DNA of 54,638 nt from an uncultured Methylococcaceae bacterium (GTDB lineage Bacteria > Pseudomonadota > Gammaproteobacteria > Methylococcales > Methylococcaceae): NCBI GenBank assembly GCA_903934875.1, contig CAIZPP010000045.1, positions 1 to 54,638 on the forward strand, in the 5' to 3' direction. The notes below the pieces were generated by a model, which did no database searches, was not told where the DNA came from, and saw nothing but the letters and a program-made list of their open reading frames with translations. Made by a program: the position numbers and the translations under genes. This document shows positions 1-8,926 of the stretch, piece by piece (the stretch's first letter is position 1; the number at the start of each line of letters is the position of its first letter).

Positions 1-144
1 AAATGGCACATAGGCCGTTTTGACGGTCAACAAAAGACGTTGCCAAAACAACGGAACATGCCTGTTGCGCCTTACCGCGTTGAGGGAAGCCAATTAGTGT
101 ATTATTATACGCGTTTAAATGATTGGTTGGCGTATGTTTCTTAA
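1..144 (+). CDS. C-terminal end of an unknown protein (partial)
   Basis: The first 47 codons of the window are open in frame 1 and end in TAA at 142-144. The peptide is basic at first and then tyrosine-rich (a YYYT stretch), ending LAYVS. The 5' part lies outside the window, so neither start nor family can be judged. A run of 47 codons without a stop is modest evidence for coding. I do not recognise the family. The full-length R1 repeat begins 33 bp after the stop. Confidence 0.45.
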   Translation, partial: KWHIGRFDGQQKTLPKQRNMPVAPYRVEGSQLVYYYTRLNDWLAYVS

Positions 145-176
145 AATGTTATGTGAAGCATGGGGATATATTTATG

Positions 177-298
177 TGTAGCATTCTCATCTTAAAAATA
201 TACCTAAAACAGACATTCCGTTAACCCTTCAGGTTAACCGAATAACCTGCGCTATCATACCCACTACCAAGTAACTCTTTGATGTTGAAAATGCTGTA
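177..298 (+). repeat. R1 repeat, full copy A (122 bp)
   Basis: This is a full copy of a dispersed family also seen at 18542-18663, 20024-20147 and 35465-35587. The right end reads GATGTTGAAAATGCTGTA and the left end is a degraded inverted copy (TGTAGCATTCTCATC). An internal stem, ATTCCGTTAACC paired with GGTTAACCGAAT, lies near 217-244. Copy B has an analogous stem with different bases. The right end sits 15 bp before the DUF898 start codon. Confidence 0.75.
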
Positions 299-312
299 TC
301 TAGGAGAAAGCC

Positions 313-1003
313 ATGAACGCCCGTAGTCCATCCACAACACTGCCAATCCAATTCAACGGTAAGGCCGGTGAATATTTCGACATCTGGATCGTCAATGTCT
401 GCCTGACGCTGATTACCTTGGGGCTTTATTCCCCTTGGGCCAAGATTCGCAAAAAGCGTTATTTCTATGGCTCCACGACATTGGCCGGGGCCTCATTTGA
501 TTACGTCGCCAATCCCATCGCCATTTTGAAAGGCCGGCTCATTGCTGTCGTGGCCATCGTAGGGTTGAGCATCATCACCCAATTCGCTCCTTGGGTGAAT
601 GCCCTATGGTCAATTATCTTCCTAGGCCTTATGCCTTGGTTGATTGTCCGCACCCTGCGCTTCAATGCAATCAACACAGTATATCGCAACCTTCACTTTG
701 GCTTTAAGCCAGCCTATCGCTCATGCTATAAAAGTTATGTGTATTGGCCAATGCTGATACCATTGACCTTGGGGCTGATATTGCCTTGGGTTAAATTTAA
801 ACAGAAAAAATTTATCGTCGAGAATTTTACTTATGGCAATAGTGCCTTCCATTTTGGCGCGCAGGTAGGCGACTTTTTAACCATTTATAGGTTTGCGCCG
901 CACAGCGGATGAACTACAGGGCTTTATGGCAGGGGAGGTGCAAAACCTCAGCGCGTTTGGCGAAGAGCTGAGCGGCTTCCTCGATATGGATATCGGATTG
1001 TGA
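313..1003 (+). pseudogene. DUF898 (YjgN-like) membrane protein, internally deleted
   Basis: The first 190 residues (ATG 313, after AGGAG) look like the N-terminal half of a DUF898/YjgN polytopic inner-membrane protein, with the FNGKAGEYFDIW opening, several hydrophobic segments and YSPWAKIRKKRY. The frame stops at 910-912. In another frame, bases 905-1003 encode the family's usual C-terminus (AFGEELSGFLDMDIGL). Family members are normally about 340-360 residues, so over 100 central residues are gone and the join is out of frame. Its stop overlaps the GTG of the next gene (GTGA), the usual DUF898-M48 peptidase pairing. Function of the family is unknown. A truncated 199-residue product could still be made. 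Confidence 0.75.
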
Positions 1004-1968
1004 ACACCCTCAACGGGCATTGGCAGGACGGCAAGTCCTCGACTCGCATACCCGCAAGGCTGATTGGGTGGCCGTATTTGAACCGTATCCAAATCATCGG
1101 GGCGGATGTAACGCGGGATTACCCCTTGGATGTGGTGCGGGTTTCGGCCCGTATCGGCAACATCCCAAGACGCTTGGAAATGCCGGACGGGGCCTGTTTT
1201 GAAACCCTGGACAATGCGGCGGTCGATGCCCTGTTTCAGCAACAGGGCAAGCAGCAACGTTTGGCCCATAGCCTGGAAAGCTATTGGGGCTGGGCGTTGG
1301 GCGCCTTGCTGGTCACCGTCGCGGGGCTTTGGGTCGGGGTGGCTTTGGGCATCCCCTATCTGGCCGAGCGCGTGGCCTATGCCATTCCAACCGAGGTGGA
1401 TGCGGGCATGGGGGAGCAATCCCTGCAAGCACTGGACACTCTGGCATTCAAGCCTAGCCAATTGCCAGCCAAACAACAAGCTCGGGGACAGAAACTGTTC
1501 AAAGCGATGGCGCGGGCCAGGGGCAGCGCTTGGAATTTCGCGCCATGGGTGATGGAATCGCCAATGCGTTCACTCTGCCGTCCGGCATTGTCGTCGCCAC
1601 CGACAAATTGATGGAACTGGCTGACCGGGACGAAGAATTACAGGCCGTCTTCGCTCATGAGTTAGGCCATGCCTATTATCGCCATTCATTGAGAAGTTGG
1701 CTGCAAAACTCCGCCACGGCCTTGTTGACCGCTGCCGTTTTAGGCGATATTACCAGCATCTCCGCCAATGTGGCGGCACTGCCGACGCTGCTGCTGGAAA
1801 ATCATTTTTCCCATGCCTTCGAGGAGAGGCCGACGACTTCGCCGTGCAAACCCTGCAAAAAAACGGCATCAACCCATGCCATTTAGGTGTCATCTTACGC
1901 AAATTGGAAGCCACATTACCGGAAGAAGCCAAACGGAATGTCTGTTTGTAAGCGTTCACCCCTGCTAG
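1000..1968 (+). pseudogene. M48 family metallopeptidase, multiply frameshifted
   Basis: From GTG 1000 the frame gives the N-terminal cytoplasmic domain and one membrane segment typical of M48 peptidases found next to DUF898. At about 1512 the frame must change (one base short in AGGGGCAG) to continue into GDGIANAF and the zinc site VFAHELGHAYYRHS (HExxH). At about 1825 it shifts again to give EADDFAVQTLQKNGI, and near 1940 a third time to give LFVSVHP, matching the family's conserved STHP region. It then stops at 1966-1968, so the C-terminus is missing. Three shifts plus truncation argue for a true pseudogene. It converges with the zinc-ribbon gene and overlaps its 3' end by 4 bp. Confidence 0.8.
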
Positions 1969-2444
1969 TCATCGCCAAGTGGCTTTTCCGGCCTTTGCAA
2001 TAGCGGATATAGCTTGCGCCAAACTTTCTTCGTCCATGCAATCGCCTTTCTAATCGTCACGTCCAACTGCGCCACGCCGTCCGTAGCGGGTGCTTCGGCC
2101 TGCAAGGCCTCCTCGGCAAGCGGTGCCAGTGCGTTGATTTGTTCTGGCGGTTCCTCAACCCATTCCTCGGTAAGCTGTACGGGCTGTTCCTCAAGCACAG
2201 ACGGAACAGGGCGGAGCAGAAAACCTTGCAATAGAAAGGCAAAAGAATCCCGTTTGAGTCGCAGGGAGTTATCCACGGCTTGCAATGCTTGGGCTTGGTC
2301 GCCCGCTGCCAGTAGCGCGACAGAACGACGTAGCCAAATAGCCGCATCGGACTCAATCAGCCGCAAGCCGCTTAGGTCGGTCTTGCAACGCGGACAAACC
2401 GGGTCTTGCCTGAGCCTAGCTTGGCAGGTGGGGCAGCGTTCCAT
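1965..2444 (-). CDS. zinc-ribbon protein of the accessory Hsp70 operon
   Basis: This 159-residue protein starts with a four-cysteine zinc ribbon (CPTCQARL then CPRCKTDLSGL, residues 4-26). A helical stretch resembling one TPR-like repeat follows (about 30-75), then an acidic region and a basic C-terminus. There is no signal peptide and no membrane segment. The start ATG shares a base with the Hsp70 stop (TGATG), so it is almost certainly translated with the chaperone genes upstream. The family is not recognised. By position it may be a client adaptor or cofactor of the Hsp70, but that is inference. Confidence 0.8.
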   Translation of the reverse strand: MERCPTCQARLRQDPVCPRCKTDLSGLRLIESDAAIWLRRSVALLAAGDQAQALQAVDNSLRLKRDSFAFLLQGFLLRPVPSVLEEQPVQLTEEWVEEPPEQINALAPLAEEALQAEAPATDGVAQLDVTIRKAIAWTKKVWRKLYPLLQRPEKPLGDD

Positions 2445-4210
2445 CAGACATCCAGGTAATACAGGATATCGGCTAAGCGATTCGTGGCGGTCTCAATCGC
2501 CTCGAAATCTTCCCCGGCCAGATTGTCTTTGATCTGTTCGATCAGGTCTATGATATCCTCACGGTCTTCGTGCGAGGCTTTTTCCAGCAAGGTTTGCGCT
2601 TTGTCCACCACGGCACGGGCCTTGACCTGGGCTTGATGTTCTTCGGCCTCGGTGTCTGCTTGCGCTTCCACCCAGTCCCCAGTGTCGGCTCCACCGAACA
2701 GAGCGTTGACCCGCGCTTGGGCATGGCCGATTTCCATGCCTTCAAAACGGGCGATGGCGTTGTTAATGGTGATGGATTTTTCCAAACCAGTCTCTTTCTC
2801 CTGCGCCGAGACATGCAGAATGCCGTTCAGGTCCAAGGCCAGCTTGATGGTAATCAAATTGCCGGCTGGCACCTTGCGCAAGCCTTTGACGAGGAATTCG
2901 CCGATTTCAATATTGTTCAGTGCGTCCTGGTCTTCGCCTTGGAAAATCCTTACCAACACCTCTTCCTGTCCGTCTGCGGCAGTGTAGAACGCCTCAGTTT
3001 TGCTGACCGGCAAGGGGCTGTTCTTGCGGATGATGGGGACGTACTTAAATGGGTAATAATAATCGCCGTTGCCAATATCGCCTATCGCACTGGTGCCGTA
3101 AGTGTAGGGTGTCACATCCACCAACACGGCGGATACCGACTCGCCAGCGATGATCCCGGCTTGGATGGAAGCGCCCATGGCAACGCAGAGGTCGGGGTCG
3201 ATGTTCCGTTGCGGTTCCACGCCAAACTCTGCGAACAGGCGCTCGCCAATCACGGGGGTGCGGGTGCTGCCGCCAACCAGCAGAATCTCATCGATATCGG
3301 AGGCGGTCATGTTCGCACCGCTCACCGCGATATGCACTGCTTCCAGGGTTTCATCAATGTACTCGGCGATCATGGCTTCGTATTCGTAGCGCGACAATTC
3401 CAACGACAGGTGGATGGGCGTTCCTTCCTTCTCGATCAGGTATTCCTCATCTATGCGCACAAAGGGCTGGTCGGACAAGGCACGCTTGGCGCTTTCCGCC
3501 GCCCGGTTTACGCGGGCCATGACGTGGCGCGATTCGGCTAAATCAATGCCATGTTTCTCGTGGATATGGCTGACTATGTGCTGCACGATCTTGGCGTCAA
3601 AATCGTCGCCGCCCAGTTTGTTGTTGCCGTGGCTGGCTAAAACCTCAACGACATCATCCTCAATGCTGACCACCGACACGTCGAAGGTGCCGCCGCCTAA
3701 ATCGTACACCAAGATGCGCTTGCGCCCTTCGTGACGGGCCTCGTAAGCCAGGGCGGCTGCGGTGGGTTCGTTAATGATACGCACGACTTCCAGCCCGGCG
3801 ATTTCACCCGCTTCGCGGGTGGCTTGGCGTTGGGAGTCGGAAAAATAAGCCGGTACGGTGATGACGGCTTTGTGGACGGGTTTTTTGACGTAGTCTTCCG
3901 CGACGGACTTCAACTGTTTCAGAATGACGGCGGAAATTTCCTGCGGGCTATAGTGTTTTCCCGCCAGTTCCACTTGGATGTCCTCGCCCATGCGGCGCTT
4001 GATGGATTTGATGGTGCGTTCGGGATAGAGAATGTATTGGTTGCGGGCCGGTTCGCCGACCAGTATTTCCCCGCTTTCGCCTATGCCGACGAAGGAGGGC
4101 AGCATCTTTCTGCCTTCCCCATCCGCAATTACGCTGACTATGCCGTTTTCCACAATGGCCACTTCCGAGTTGGTCGTGCCCAGATCAATACCGATAATGA
4201 TTTCGCTCAT
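2444..4210 (-). CDS. accessory Hsp70 (DnaK-like) chaperone
   Basis: An ATP-dependent Hsp70 of 588 residues, somewhat shorter than DnaK (about 640). The nucleotide-binding domain is complete: IDLGTTNSEVAI (8-19), the INEPTAAALAYE motif (146-157), VYDLGGGTFDVSVV (168-181) and LVGGSTRTPVI (311-321). The interdomain linker is VLVDVTP (about 362-368) instead of the usual VLLLDVTPLSLG. The substrate-binding domain contains an unusual insertion, IGNGDYYYPFKYVP. The lid is short, ends in YYLDV, and lacks the EEVD-like or EEVKDKK tail of DnaK. It overlaps grpE by ATGA upstream and the zinc-ribbon gene downstream. This is a specialised paralogue, not the housekeeping dnaK. Confidence 0.92.
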   Translation of the reverse strand: MSEIIIGIDLGTTNSEVAIVENGIVSVIADGEGRKMLPSFVGIGESGEILVGEPARNQYILYPERTIKSIKRRMGEDIQVELAGKHYSPQEISAVILKQLKSVAEDYVKKPVHKAVITVPAYFSDSQRQATREAGEIAGLEVVRIINEPTAAALAYEARHEGRKRILVYDLGGGTFDVSVVSIEDDVVEVLASHGNNKLGGDDFDAKIVQHIVSHIHEKHGIDLAESRHVMARVNRAAESAKRALSDQPFVRIDEEYLIEKEGTPIHLSLELSRYEYEAMIAEYIDETLEAVHIAVSGANMTASDIDEILLVGGSTRTPVIGERLFAEFGVEPQRNIDPDLCVAMGASIQAGIIAGESVSAVLVDVTPYTYGTSAIGDIGNGDYYYPFKYVPIIRKNSPLPVSKTEAFYTAADGQEEVLVRIFQGEDQDALNNIEIGEFLVKGLRKVPAGNLITIKLALDLNGILHVSAQEKETGLEKSITINNAIARFEGMEIGHAQARVNALFGGADTGDWVEAQADTEAEEHQAQVKARAVVDKAQTLLEKASHEDREDIIDLIEQIKDNLAGEDFEAIETATNRLADILYYLDV

Positions 4211-4857
4211 AATTTATTTGCCTTGACTTCAGCGAGTCGTAAAGTTTCTTCACCCCATAGGAACCCTTTGCGCAGTTCCGCCGTCACTACGCCATTGTCC
4301 AAGTCGGGCCTGTGGTCCAACTCTACAACCGTCATTGTGTGGGGGTCAACGATGCTGCCTAAGGTTTCTAAGGGCCGTACTTGGTGCCGGGCTAGGGTTT
4401 CTTCCAAGCGGCGCAGGGTCATTGCTTGGCCTTCCCGAATGCTTTTGATGAAATGCCGATCCTGCTGGCATGATTTGAAATGGAACCAGCCTTTGACTGG
4501 CCGGTAATTGTTAAGCGCGGCCTGCCCTGCCGCGAGTCGGTCATAAAAATCGAGCAAGCCGACCAACAAAGGCCGCAACGCCGTCCGGCGTGCCGCGCTC
4601 AGATTCTGGCGGGCCTGCTCGACTTCCTTTTCCAATTGCCCGTGGCTAGTGTGCAGCAGTTCATGGGCTTCTTTGAGTTGGCCTATAACGTTGCCAAACT
4701 GGCGTGCTTCGGTCTTGACCTCGGTGCGCAGTGCCGTAAGCTCAGCGAACAGGGAGAACAAGTCAGTCTGTCCGGCGGGTTCTAAGGGCGCGGCATCCAG
4801 TTGTTCCAGATATTCGCCAAATGCCTCTAGCAGTTCTTTTTTTCGGTTTTCTTCCAT
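4207..4857 (-). CDS. GrpE-family nucleotide exchange factor (divergent)
   Basis: 216 residues. An N-terminal coiled-coil region (about 30-100) is followed by the GrpE beta-domain, recognisable from SIVDPHTMTVVELDHRPDLD and KGFLWGEETLRLAEVKANK at the C-terminus (compare GxxFDPxxHEAV and KGYxLxxRVLRPAxVxV in GrpE). It should drive ADP release from the Hsp70 encoded immediately downstream, with which it overlaps (ATGA). The start overlaps the stop of the J-like gene (TAATG). A middle insertion (GWHFHF-like, aromatic-rich, about 125-140) is unusual. It is distinct enough from housekeeping GrpE to be a dedicated partner. Confidence 0.87.
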   Translation of the reverse strand: MEENRKKELLEAFGEYLEQLDAAPLEPAGQTDLFSLFAELTALRTEVKTEARQFGNVIGQLKEAHELLHTSHGQLEKEVEQARQNLSAARRTALRPLLVGLLDFYDRLAAGQAALNNYRPVKGWFHFKSCQQDRHFIKSIREGQAMTLRRLEETLARHQVRPLETLGSIVDPHTMTVVELDHRPDLDNGVVTAELRKGFLWGEETLRLAEVKANKL

Positions 4858-5183
4858 TATGATGACGATTGTATTTTCAGCATATCTTCAAGGGCGGCTT
4901 CGACCAAGGCACCCGCCAACAAGTCGGCATCGGGCCGCTGGATTGCCCCTGGCCGCAAACTCGGTTGAAGCAGAAGGTCAAACTCCGGCTTTTCATGGTG
5001 AAACAGGCGGTGATTGCGGCGCTGCTTTTCGTTTTGAATCTTTTCGAAGGCACTGCGGATGCGTTGGAAAGCCTCGACACCCTGTTCCGGCGGGTATTCC
5101 TTGACCTTTTTCAAGTAAGCCTTTTTGATAGCCTCGTCGCTGGCATCCTCGTCGACATCGAGAATTTCAAAAGGAGTTTGCAT
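4857..5183 (-). CDS. J-domain-like protein lacking the HPD motif
   Basis: 108 residues. Residues 3-60 align with a J domain: helix I (PFEILDV), helix II (EAIKKAYLKKVKEY), the loop, and helix III (AFQRIRSAFEKIQNEK). In the loop the invariant His-Pro-Asp, needed by classical J proteins to stimulate Hsp70 ATPase, is replaced by Pro-Pro-Glu (residues 31-33, KEYPPEQG). The remaining about 45 residues have no recognised domain. It lies between the TPR gene (10 bp gap) and grpE (1-base overlap). Either the loop works with this particular Hsp70, or the protein docks without activating. I believe similar YPPE-type J-like proteins exist elsewhere, but this was not checked. Confidence 0.85.
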   Translation of the reverse strand: MQTPFEILDVDEDASDEAIKKAYLKKVKEYPPEQGVEAFQRIRSAFEKIQNEKQRRNHRLFHHEKPEFDLLLQPSLRPGAIQRPDADLLAGALVEAALEDMLKIQSSS

Positions 5184-5193
5184 ATTGGTTTTC

Positions 5194-7605
5194 CTAACGG
5201 AATTTGGGTAGTTTTGTGGGACCTAAAGGTGACGAACCGCCAAACATATGGCTTAAGTCTATGCCATATTCCTCCATCGTAAGCATCTTCGCTATATCCA
5301 ATAATTCCATATCAGTCAGTTGTTTCACTGGCAACCCCGGCATTCTTTTGCTAACTATTCGGAGCAACTCCGTACGCGACAAATCTTCCATTTCCATTAT
5401 GCGTTGCATAATAGCAGGGAGTCTGGCCGGGTCCACGCCGTCGAAACCGGGAGGGAAATCGTCGTCGTGCTCAGACTCTTCAGCCTCGTCCAGTTCGCGG
5501 AAGAAGCTTTCGATCAACATCTCGGTGCGGTGGTCCTTGGTGCGATGGGCATAATTCATCGCATTTTCCAGCCGATCCTCGTCCGCTGGTGTCAACCGCG
5601 TCGCCACCCCTTTACATTTTGCGTACACTTGGAAATAGACGGCGGCAGGCCATGAGTAGAATTGCTGTGCCGCTGCCGTGGCACACTCGCCCAACAGATC
5701 GAACTGGGCGCTGCCTGCAAAAGCTTGGCCTAGATTGAAAAAATCATCCTTGCCCAGGCCCGATTGTTTGAAGCTTTTTTTCAGGATGGTTTTCAATGGC
5801 TTCAGTGCGTCGGACACGCTCTTTTTTTCCACCGCGTAATATTGGCCTATGAGTTTGGCCAACTCCGACAATTCCGTCCGATTGGCCGAGTAATTCTTCT
5901 TCAAAGAGGGGAATAAACCCTCAACAGAGAGTAGTGTCTGGCCTGTACTCAAAGTCTCGACATTGACTTGAAATTGTGCGCACAAGCCATCCCCGGCGAG
6001 GTTCCAGCCTTCCGCCAGCATTGCGGCGGCTTGCTTCTTACCGTGTTGCAGCAGAGCAGACAGCCCTTCGAGGATGCGCAGGGATGCGTTGCGCCTATGG
6101 GGGTCTAGGGCGCGGGCTTGGTCCAGTTCCTGTTGCACGAGGGCAAAACGTCCGGCCCGGAATTGTTTGCGGGCATGGCCTATATGGGCACCGATCAGCA
6201 ATTGGCGGGCGGAACTGTTGATGGGGTCTATTTCAAGCAAGGTTTTCGCCAAACTGGCGGCCTTCTTGAATGCCTTGCGGCGGTTGGCGGTATTCATTGC
6301 CAGTATCAACAACTCCACATCCTTAGGGAAACGTTTTAGTCCCTTTTCCAGCCACTCTTGTGCTTCCTTAGGCGCATCGTTTTTCTCATTAATCCGGATA
6401 AGCGCCACATAACTGGCCTGGTCGTCAGGGTCAAACTTTAAACTATGTTGCAGCGCGTCAATGGCGATTTCAGGAACATGGGCTTCCGCCAATTTGGCAA
6501 TGCGGCGACAAATCAACGCCTCGTCCAAGCGGTCGCTTTCTTGTGCATGCAACTGGCTGAGTTCGTCAATGGCGTTTCGCCAATGGGATACCGCTTGCGG
6601 ATAATTGCCCTGGGTTTCTTCATGCAGGGCGCGGATGCGTTGGCGCTGAAAGGCGGTTAGCGTTCCGAATGCCTTCTGGAACAGGTCTATCCCCTCCGGA
6701 AAATGTACCAGCATGGCAAGACAAAAACGACGGCTGCTTGATTCTCCCAACAGCACCCGGTTGTTAAGTACGGTGTTAAAAAGTAGTCGCTGGCTTGAAC
6801 CCTTGGTGACTTTTTTCGCATCCCGCAATAGCTTAAGTTGGTCTTTGCTGTAGCCGTTGATTTTATGGATGAGCGTGTGCTGTTTGGGGGGCAGTTCGGA
6901 AAGGGTGGCGATATCCGGCCCAGTCGCTTGGGCTTGGCGCAGCAACATCCGTGCAAAACTGCGGCAGGCCGAATCCTCCTCAATCCGCTTCAGCAGTTCC
7001 AAGCCGGCCCCACGGTCTTGCCCCATCAGTAACAGGGCTTTCAGCAATGTGCGTATATTCCGATAGGGTGAACGGGATGGAATTTGCTTTAACGCCTCTT
7101 CAGACTCTTCGTCACGACCTGCGCTATAAGCCCTAATCGCATGTTTGACGATAGGATAATGTTTGGCGATGGGGTGTTCCAGGGGAAGCGCGGCCAGCAG
7201 CTTTTCGTTTTGTAGGGCCAATACCGCCAAAGTTTCCGGCAATCTTTTACCAATCGGGCCATCTAGGCCCACATTTGTGTCAGCCAGTAACTTGACTAAT
7301 TTTGGAAACTGGCCAGCTTGGACCAGCCAACCCAGATAAGCATCGGCAATCACTGGGTTGGGGTCTAATTTGGCATAGTTGTCCCATAATATGATGGCTT
7401 CCTGCCACATGCCCTTTGCCGCAACTTGCAAGGCGCGTTGCCGGTAGGCATCAGCCAAGCCTTGTTCCCACTCTGGACGACGATCCAGCTTCAACAATTC
7501 CTTTAAAGAGATAATCGCTTCTTTATAATGGTTGTTTTTCAAGGCCAATTTGAGATTGGTCTTAAGATCGTCAATTTTGTTGCGGGGGGCTGGAGCGGCT
7601 TTCAT
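5194..7605 (-). CDS. large TPR-like helical-repeat protein of the Hsp70 operon
   Basis: 803 residues, cytoplasmic, with no signal peptide. Helical-repeat motifs resembling tetratricopeptide repeats occur in the N-terminal part (HYKEAIISLKELLKLD; WQEAIILWDNYAKLDP, about 25-90) and the middle (IAKLAEAHVPEIAIDALQHSLKFDPDDQ and following, about 365-470). The C-terminal 100 residues are acidic (EEAEESEHDDDFPPGFDG) followed by a compact segment resembling a small helical domain (about 720-790). It is the first gene of the operon and probably sets its transcription. A likely role is substrate or partner recruitment to the Hsp70 machine. No characterised family recognised. Confidence 0.8.
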   Translation of the reverse strand: MKAAPAPRNKIDDLKTNLKLALKNNHYKEAIISLKELLKLDRRPEWEQGLADAYRQRALQVAAKGMWQEAIILWDNYAKLDPNPVIADAYLGWLVQAGQFPKLVKLLADTNVGLDGPIGKRLPETLAVLALQNEKLLAALPLEHPIAKHYPIVKHAIRAYSAGRDEESEEALKQIPSRSPYRNIRTLLKALLLMGQDRGAGLELLKRIEEDSACRSFARMLLRQAQATGPDIATLSELPPKQHTLIHKINGYSKDQLKLLRDAKKVTKGSSQRLLFNTVLNNRVLLGESSSRRFCLAMLVHFPEGIDLFQKAFGTLTAFQRQRIRALHEETQGNYPQAVSHWRNAIDELSQLHAQESDRLDEALICRRIAKLAEAHVPEIAIDALQHSLKFDPDDQASYVALIRINEKNDAPKEAQEWLEKGLKRFPKDVELLILAMNTANRRKAFKKAASLAKTLLEIDPINSSARQLLIGAHIGHARKQFRAGRFALVQQELDQARALDPHRRNASLRILEGLSALLQHGKKQAAAMLAEGWNLAGDGLCAQFQVNVETLSTGQTLLSVEGLFPSLKKNYSANRTELSELAKLIGQYYAVEKKSVSDALKPLKTILKKSFKQSGLGKDDFFNLGQAFAGSAQFDLLGECATAAAQQFYSWPAAVYFQVYAKCKGVATRLTPADEDRLENAMNYAHRTKDHRTEMLIESFFRELDEAEESEHDDDFPPGFDGVDPARLPAIMQRIMEMEDLSRTELLRIVSKRMPGLPVKQLTDMELLDIAKMLTMEEYGIDLSHMFGGSSPLGPTKLPKFR

Positions 7606-7719
7606 GATGAATGAGGAAGTTATATGCTCGGCTATTTTTTTAAAGCGGCTAAGGATCGCTGGAATAGATGAACGACGTTCCTTTTTACTCTAAATCAAAA
7701 GCGTACGATTATAGCAAAC

Positions 7720-8904
7720 TTAGGCAGTCTGTAACAATTGCCTCACATGAATGGCGATCATTCTTTCCTCATTGGTTGGGATGACAAACACCTTGGTCAA
7801 ACTGCCAGTGGTATGGAGAATGATTTGGTCTTCCTCATTGGCAACCGGATCAATGACCACGCCCAGCCACTTGCTCAGTTCGCAGATGCGGGCACGCACT
7901 GGCGCGGCATGTTCGCCTATGCCTCCGGTAAACACCAAGGCATCCAGCCCGCCAAGTGCTGCGGCCTGCGACCCTATAGCGCGGGCGATGCGGTAACAAA
8001 AATACTCCACCGCCTCGGCGGCTTCCTCGCTTGTGTCGGCCAACAGGTCGCGCATATCCGAGCTGATTCCAGAAATGCCCAATAACCCCGATTGTTTGTA
8101 GAGCAGATTCGACAGTTCGCCAACCGTCATCTTTTCTTGGTCCATAAGATGCAACAACACGCCAGGGTCTATCGAACCGCTACGTGTGCCCATAGCCAAC
8201 CCTTCCAAGGCGGTAAATGCCATCGTTGTGGCAACACTATGGCCGGCTTGGAGTCCGCACAGGCTGGCCCCGTTACCCAGATGGCAAACGATGGTCCGTC
8301 CGTCGGCGGCCTGTGCGTCAACTTCTGGCAAACGTGAGGCGATGTACTCGTAGGACAACCCGTGGAAACCATAGCGCTTAATGCCTTTGTCACTCCACGA
8401 ACGCGGCAGGGCGAACATTCTTTCAATGGTAGATTGGCTGGCATGGAAGGCGGTGTCGAAGCAGGCCACTTGCGGCAATTGTGGAAATCTTTGGGCAATG
8501 AAACGGATTGGCGACAGATTGTGCGGCTGATGCAAAGGGGCCAGTGAAACCAAGGACTCGATCTGTTCGATCACTGCCGGCGTTACTAGCGTGGGATGTT
8601 GCAGGCGGTCCCCCCCGTGTACTACACGATGTCCAACCGCAACAGGACTTAGCCCAGGGTGTTCCTGGGCAATCCAGTCGAATAGCCATGCCAGCGCTTC
8701 CCCGTGGTTTAGCGCCGGGATCGGGCCGTCAAGCAACAAGCCCCCTTGTGCGTCCTTGATGAGGGCCCGTGGTCCTTCCCCTTCGGTCTGCCCCAGCCGC
8801 TCAATCAAAACCCGTAATAACGCATCCTCGACCCCGAGTAGGGAAAACTTCAGAGTCGCGGAACCGGCATTGACGATGGCAATCAGATTTTCATTAGTGG
8901 GCAT
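7720..8904 (-). CDS. ackA: acetate kinase
   Basis: Converts acetyl phosphate plus ADP to acetate plus ATP (reversible), in the cytoplasm. 394 residues, the normal length. ASKHA-fold motifs visible: IVNAGSATLKFSLL at 10-23, GHRVVHGG, ACFDTAFHAS with the conserved aspartate, YGFHGLSYEYIA, CHLGNGASLCGL, GTRSGSIDPGVL and VFTGGIGEHA. It follows the phosphoketolase gene by 15 bp. Together they turn xylulose-5-P or fructose-6-P into acetate with ATP gain, a known methanotroph route. The ATG lies directly on an R1 repeat end, and no Shine-Dalgarno sequence is visible before it, which suggests translation coupled to xfp. Confidence 0.96.
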   Translation of the reverse strand: MPTNENLIAIVNAGSATLKFSLLGVEDALLRVLIERLGQTEGEGPRALIKDAQGGLLLDGPIPALNHGEALAWLFDWIAQEHPGLSPVAVGHRVVHGGDRLQHPTLVTPAVIEQIESLVSLAPLHQPHNLSPIRFIAQRFPQLPQVACFDTAFHASQSTIERMFALPRSWSDKGIKRYGFHGLSYEYIASRLPEVDAQAADGRTIVCHLGNGASLCGLQAGHSVATTMAFTALEGLAMGTRSGSIDPGVLLHLMDQEKMTVGELSNLLYKQSGLLGISGISSDMRDLLADTSEEAAEAVEYFCYRIARAIGSQAAALGGLDALVFTGGIGEHAAPVRARICELSKWLGVVIDPVANEEDQIILHTTGSLTKVFVIPTNEERMIAIHVRQLLQTA

Positions 8905-8926
8905 ACAACGTTTTCAACATCAATAA
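8904..8926 (-). repeat. R1 repeat end spanning the xfp stop and ackA start
   Basis: The short sequence TACAACGTTTTCAACATCAA on the plus strand matches the R1 terminus. It contains the TGA of xfp, and its outer end touches the ATG of ackA, so the whole xfp-ackA junction is made of it. Confidence 0.6.

Noticed and set aside
2570-3541. Long open frame (323 residues) on the plus strand across the Hsp70 gene
   Set aside because: It is the antisense shadow of a well-conserved Hsp70 gene, has no recognisable motifs and no ribosome binding site.
3731-4507. 258-residue plus-strand frame across the Hsp70/grpE junction
   Set aside because: Antisense to two conserved overlapping genes; the composition is typical of a GC-rich shadow frame.
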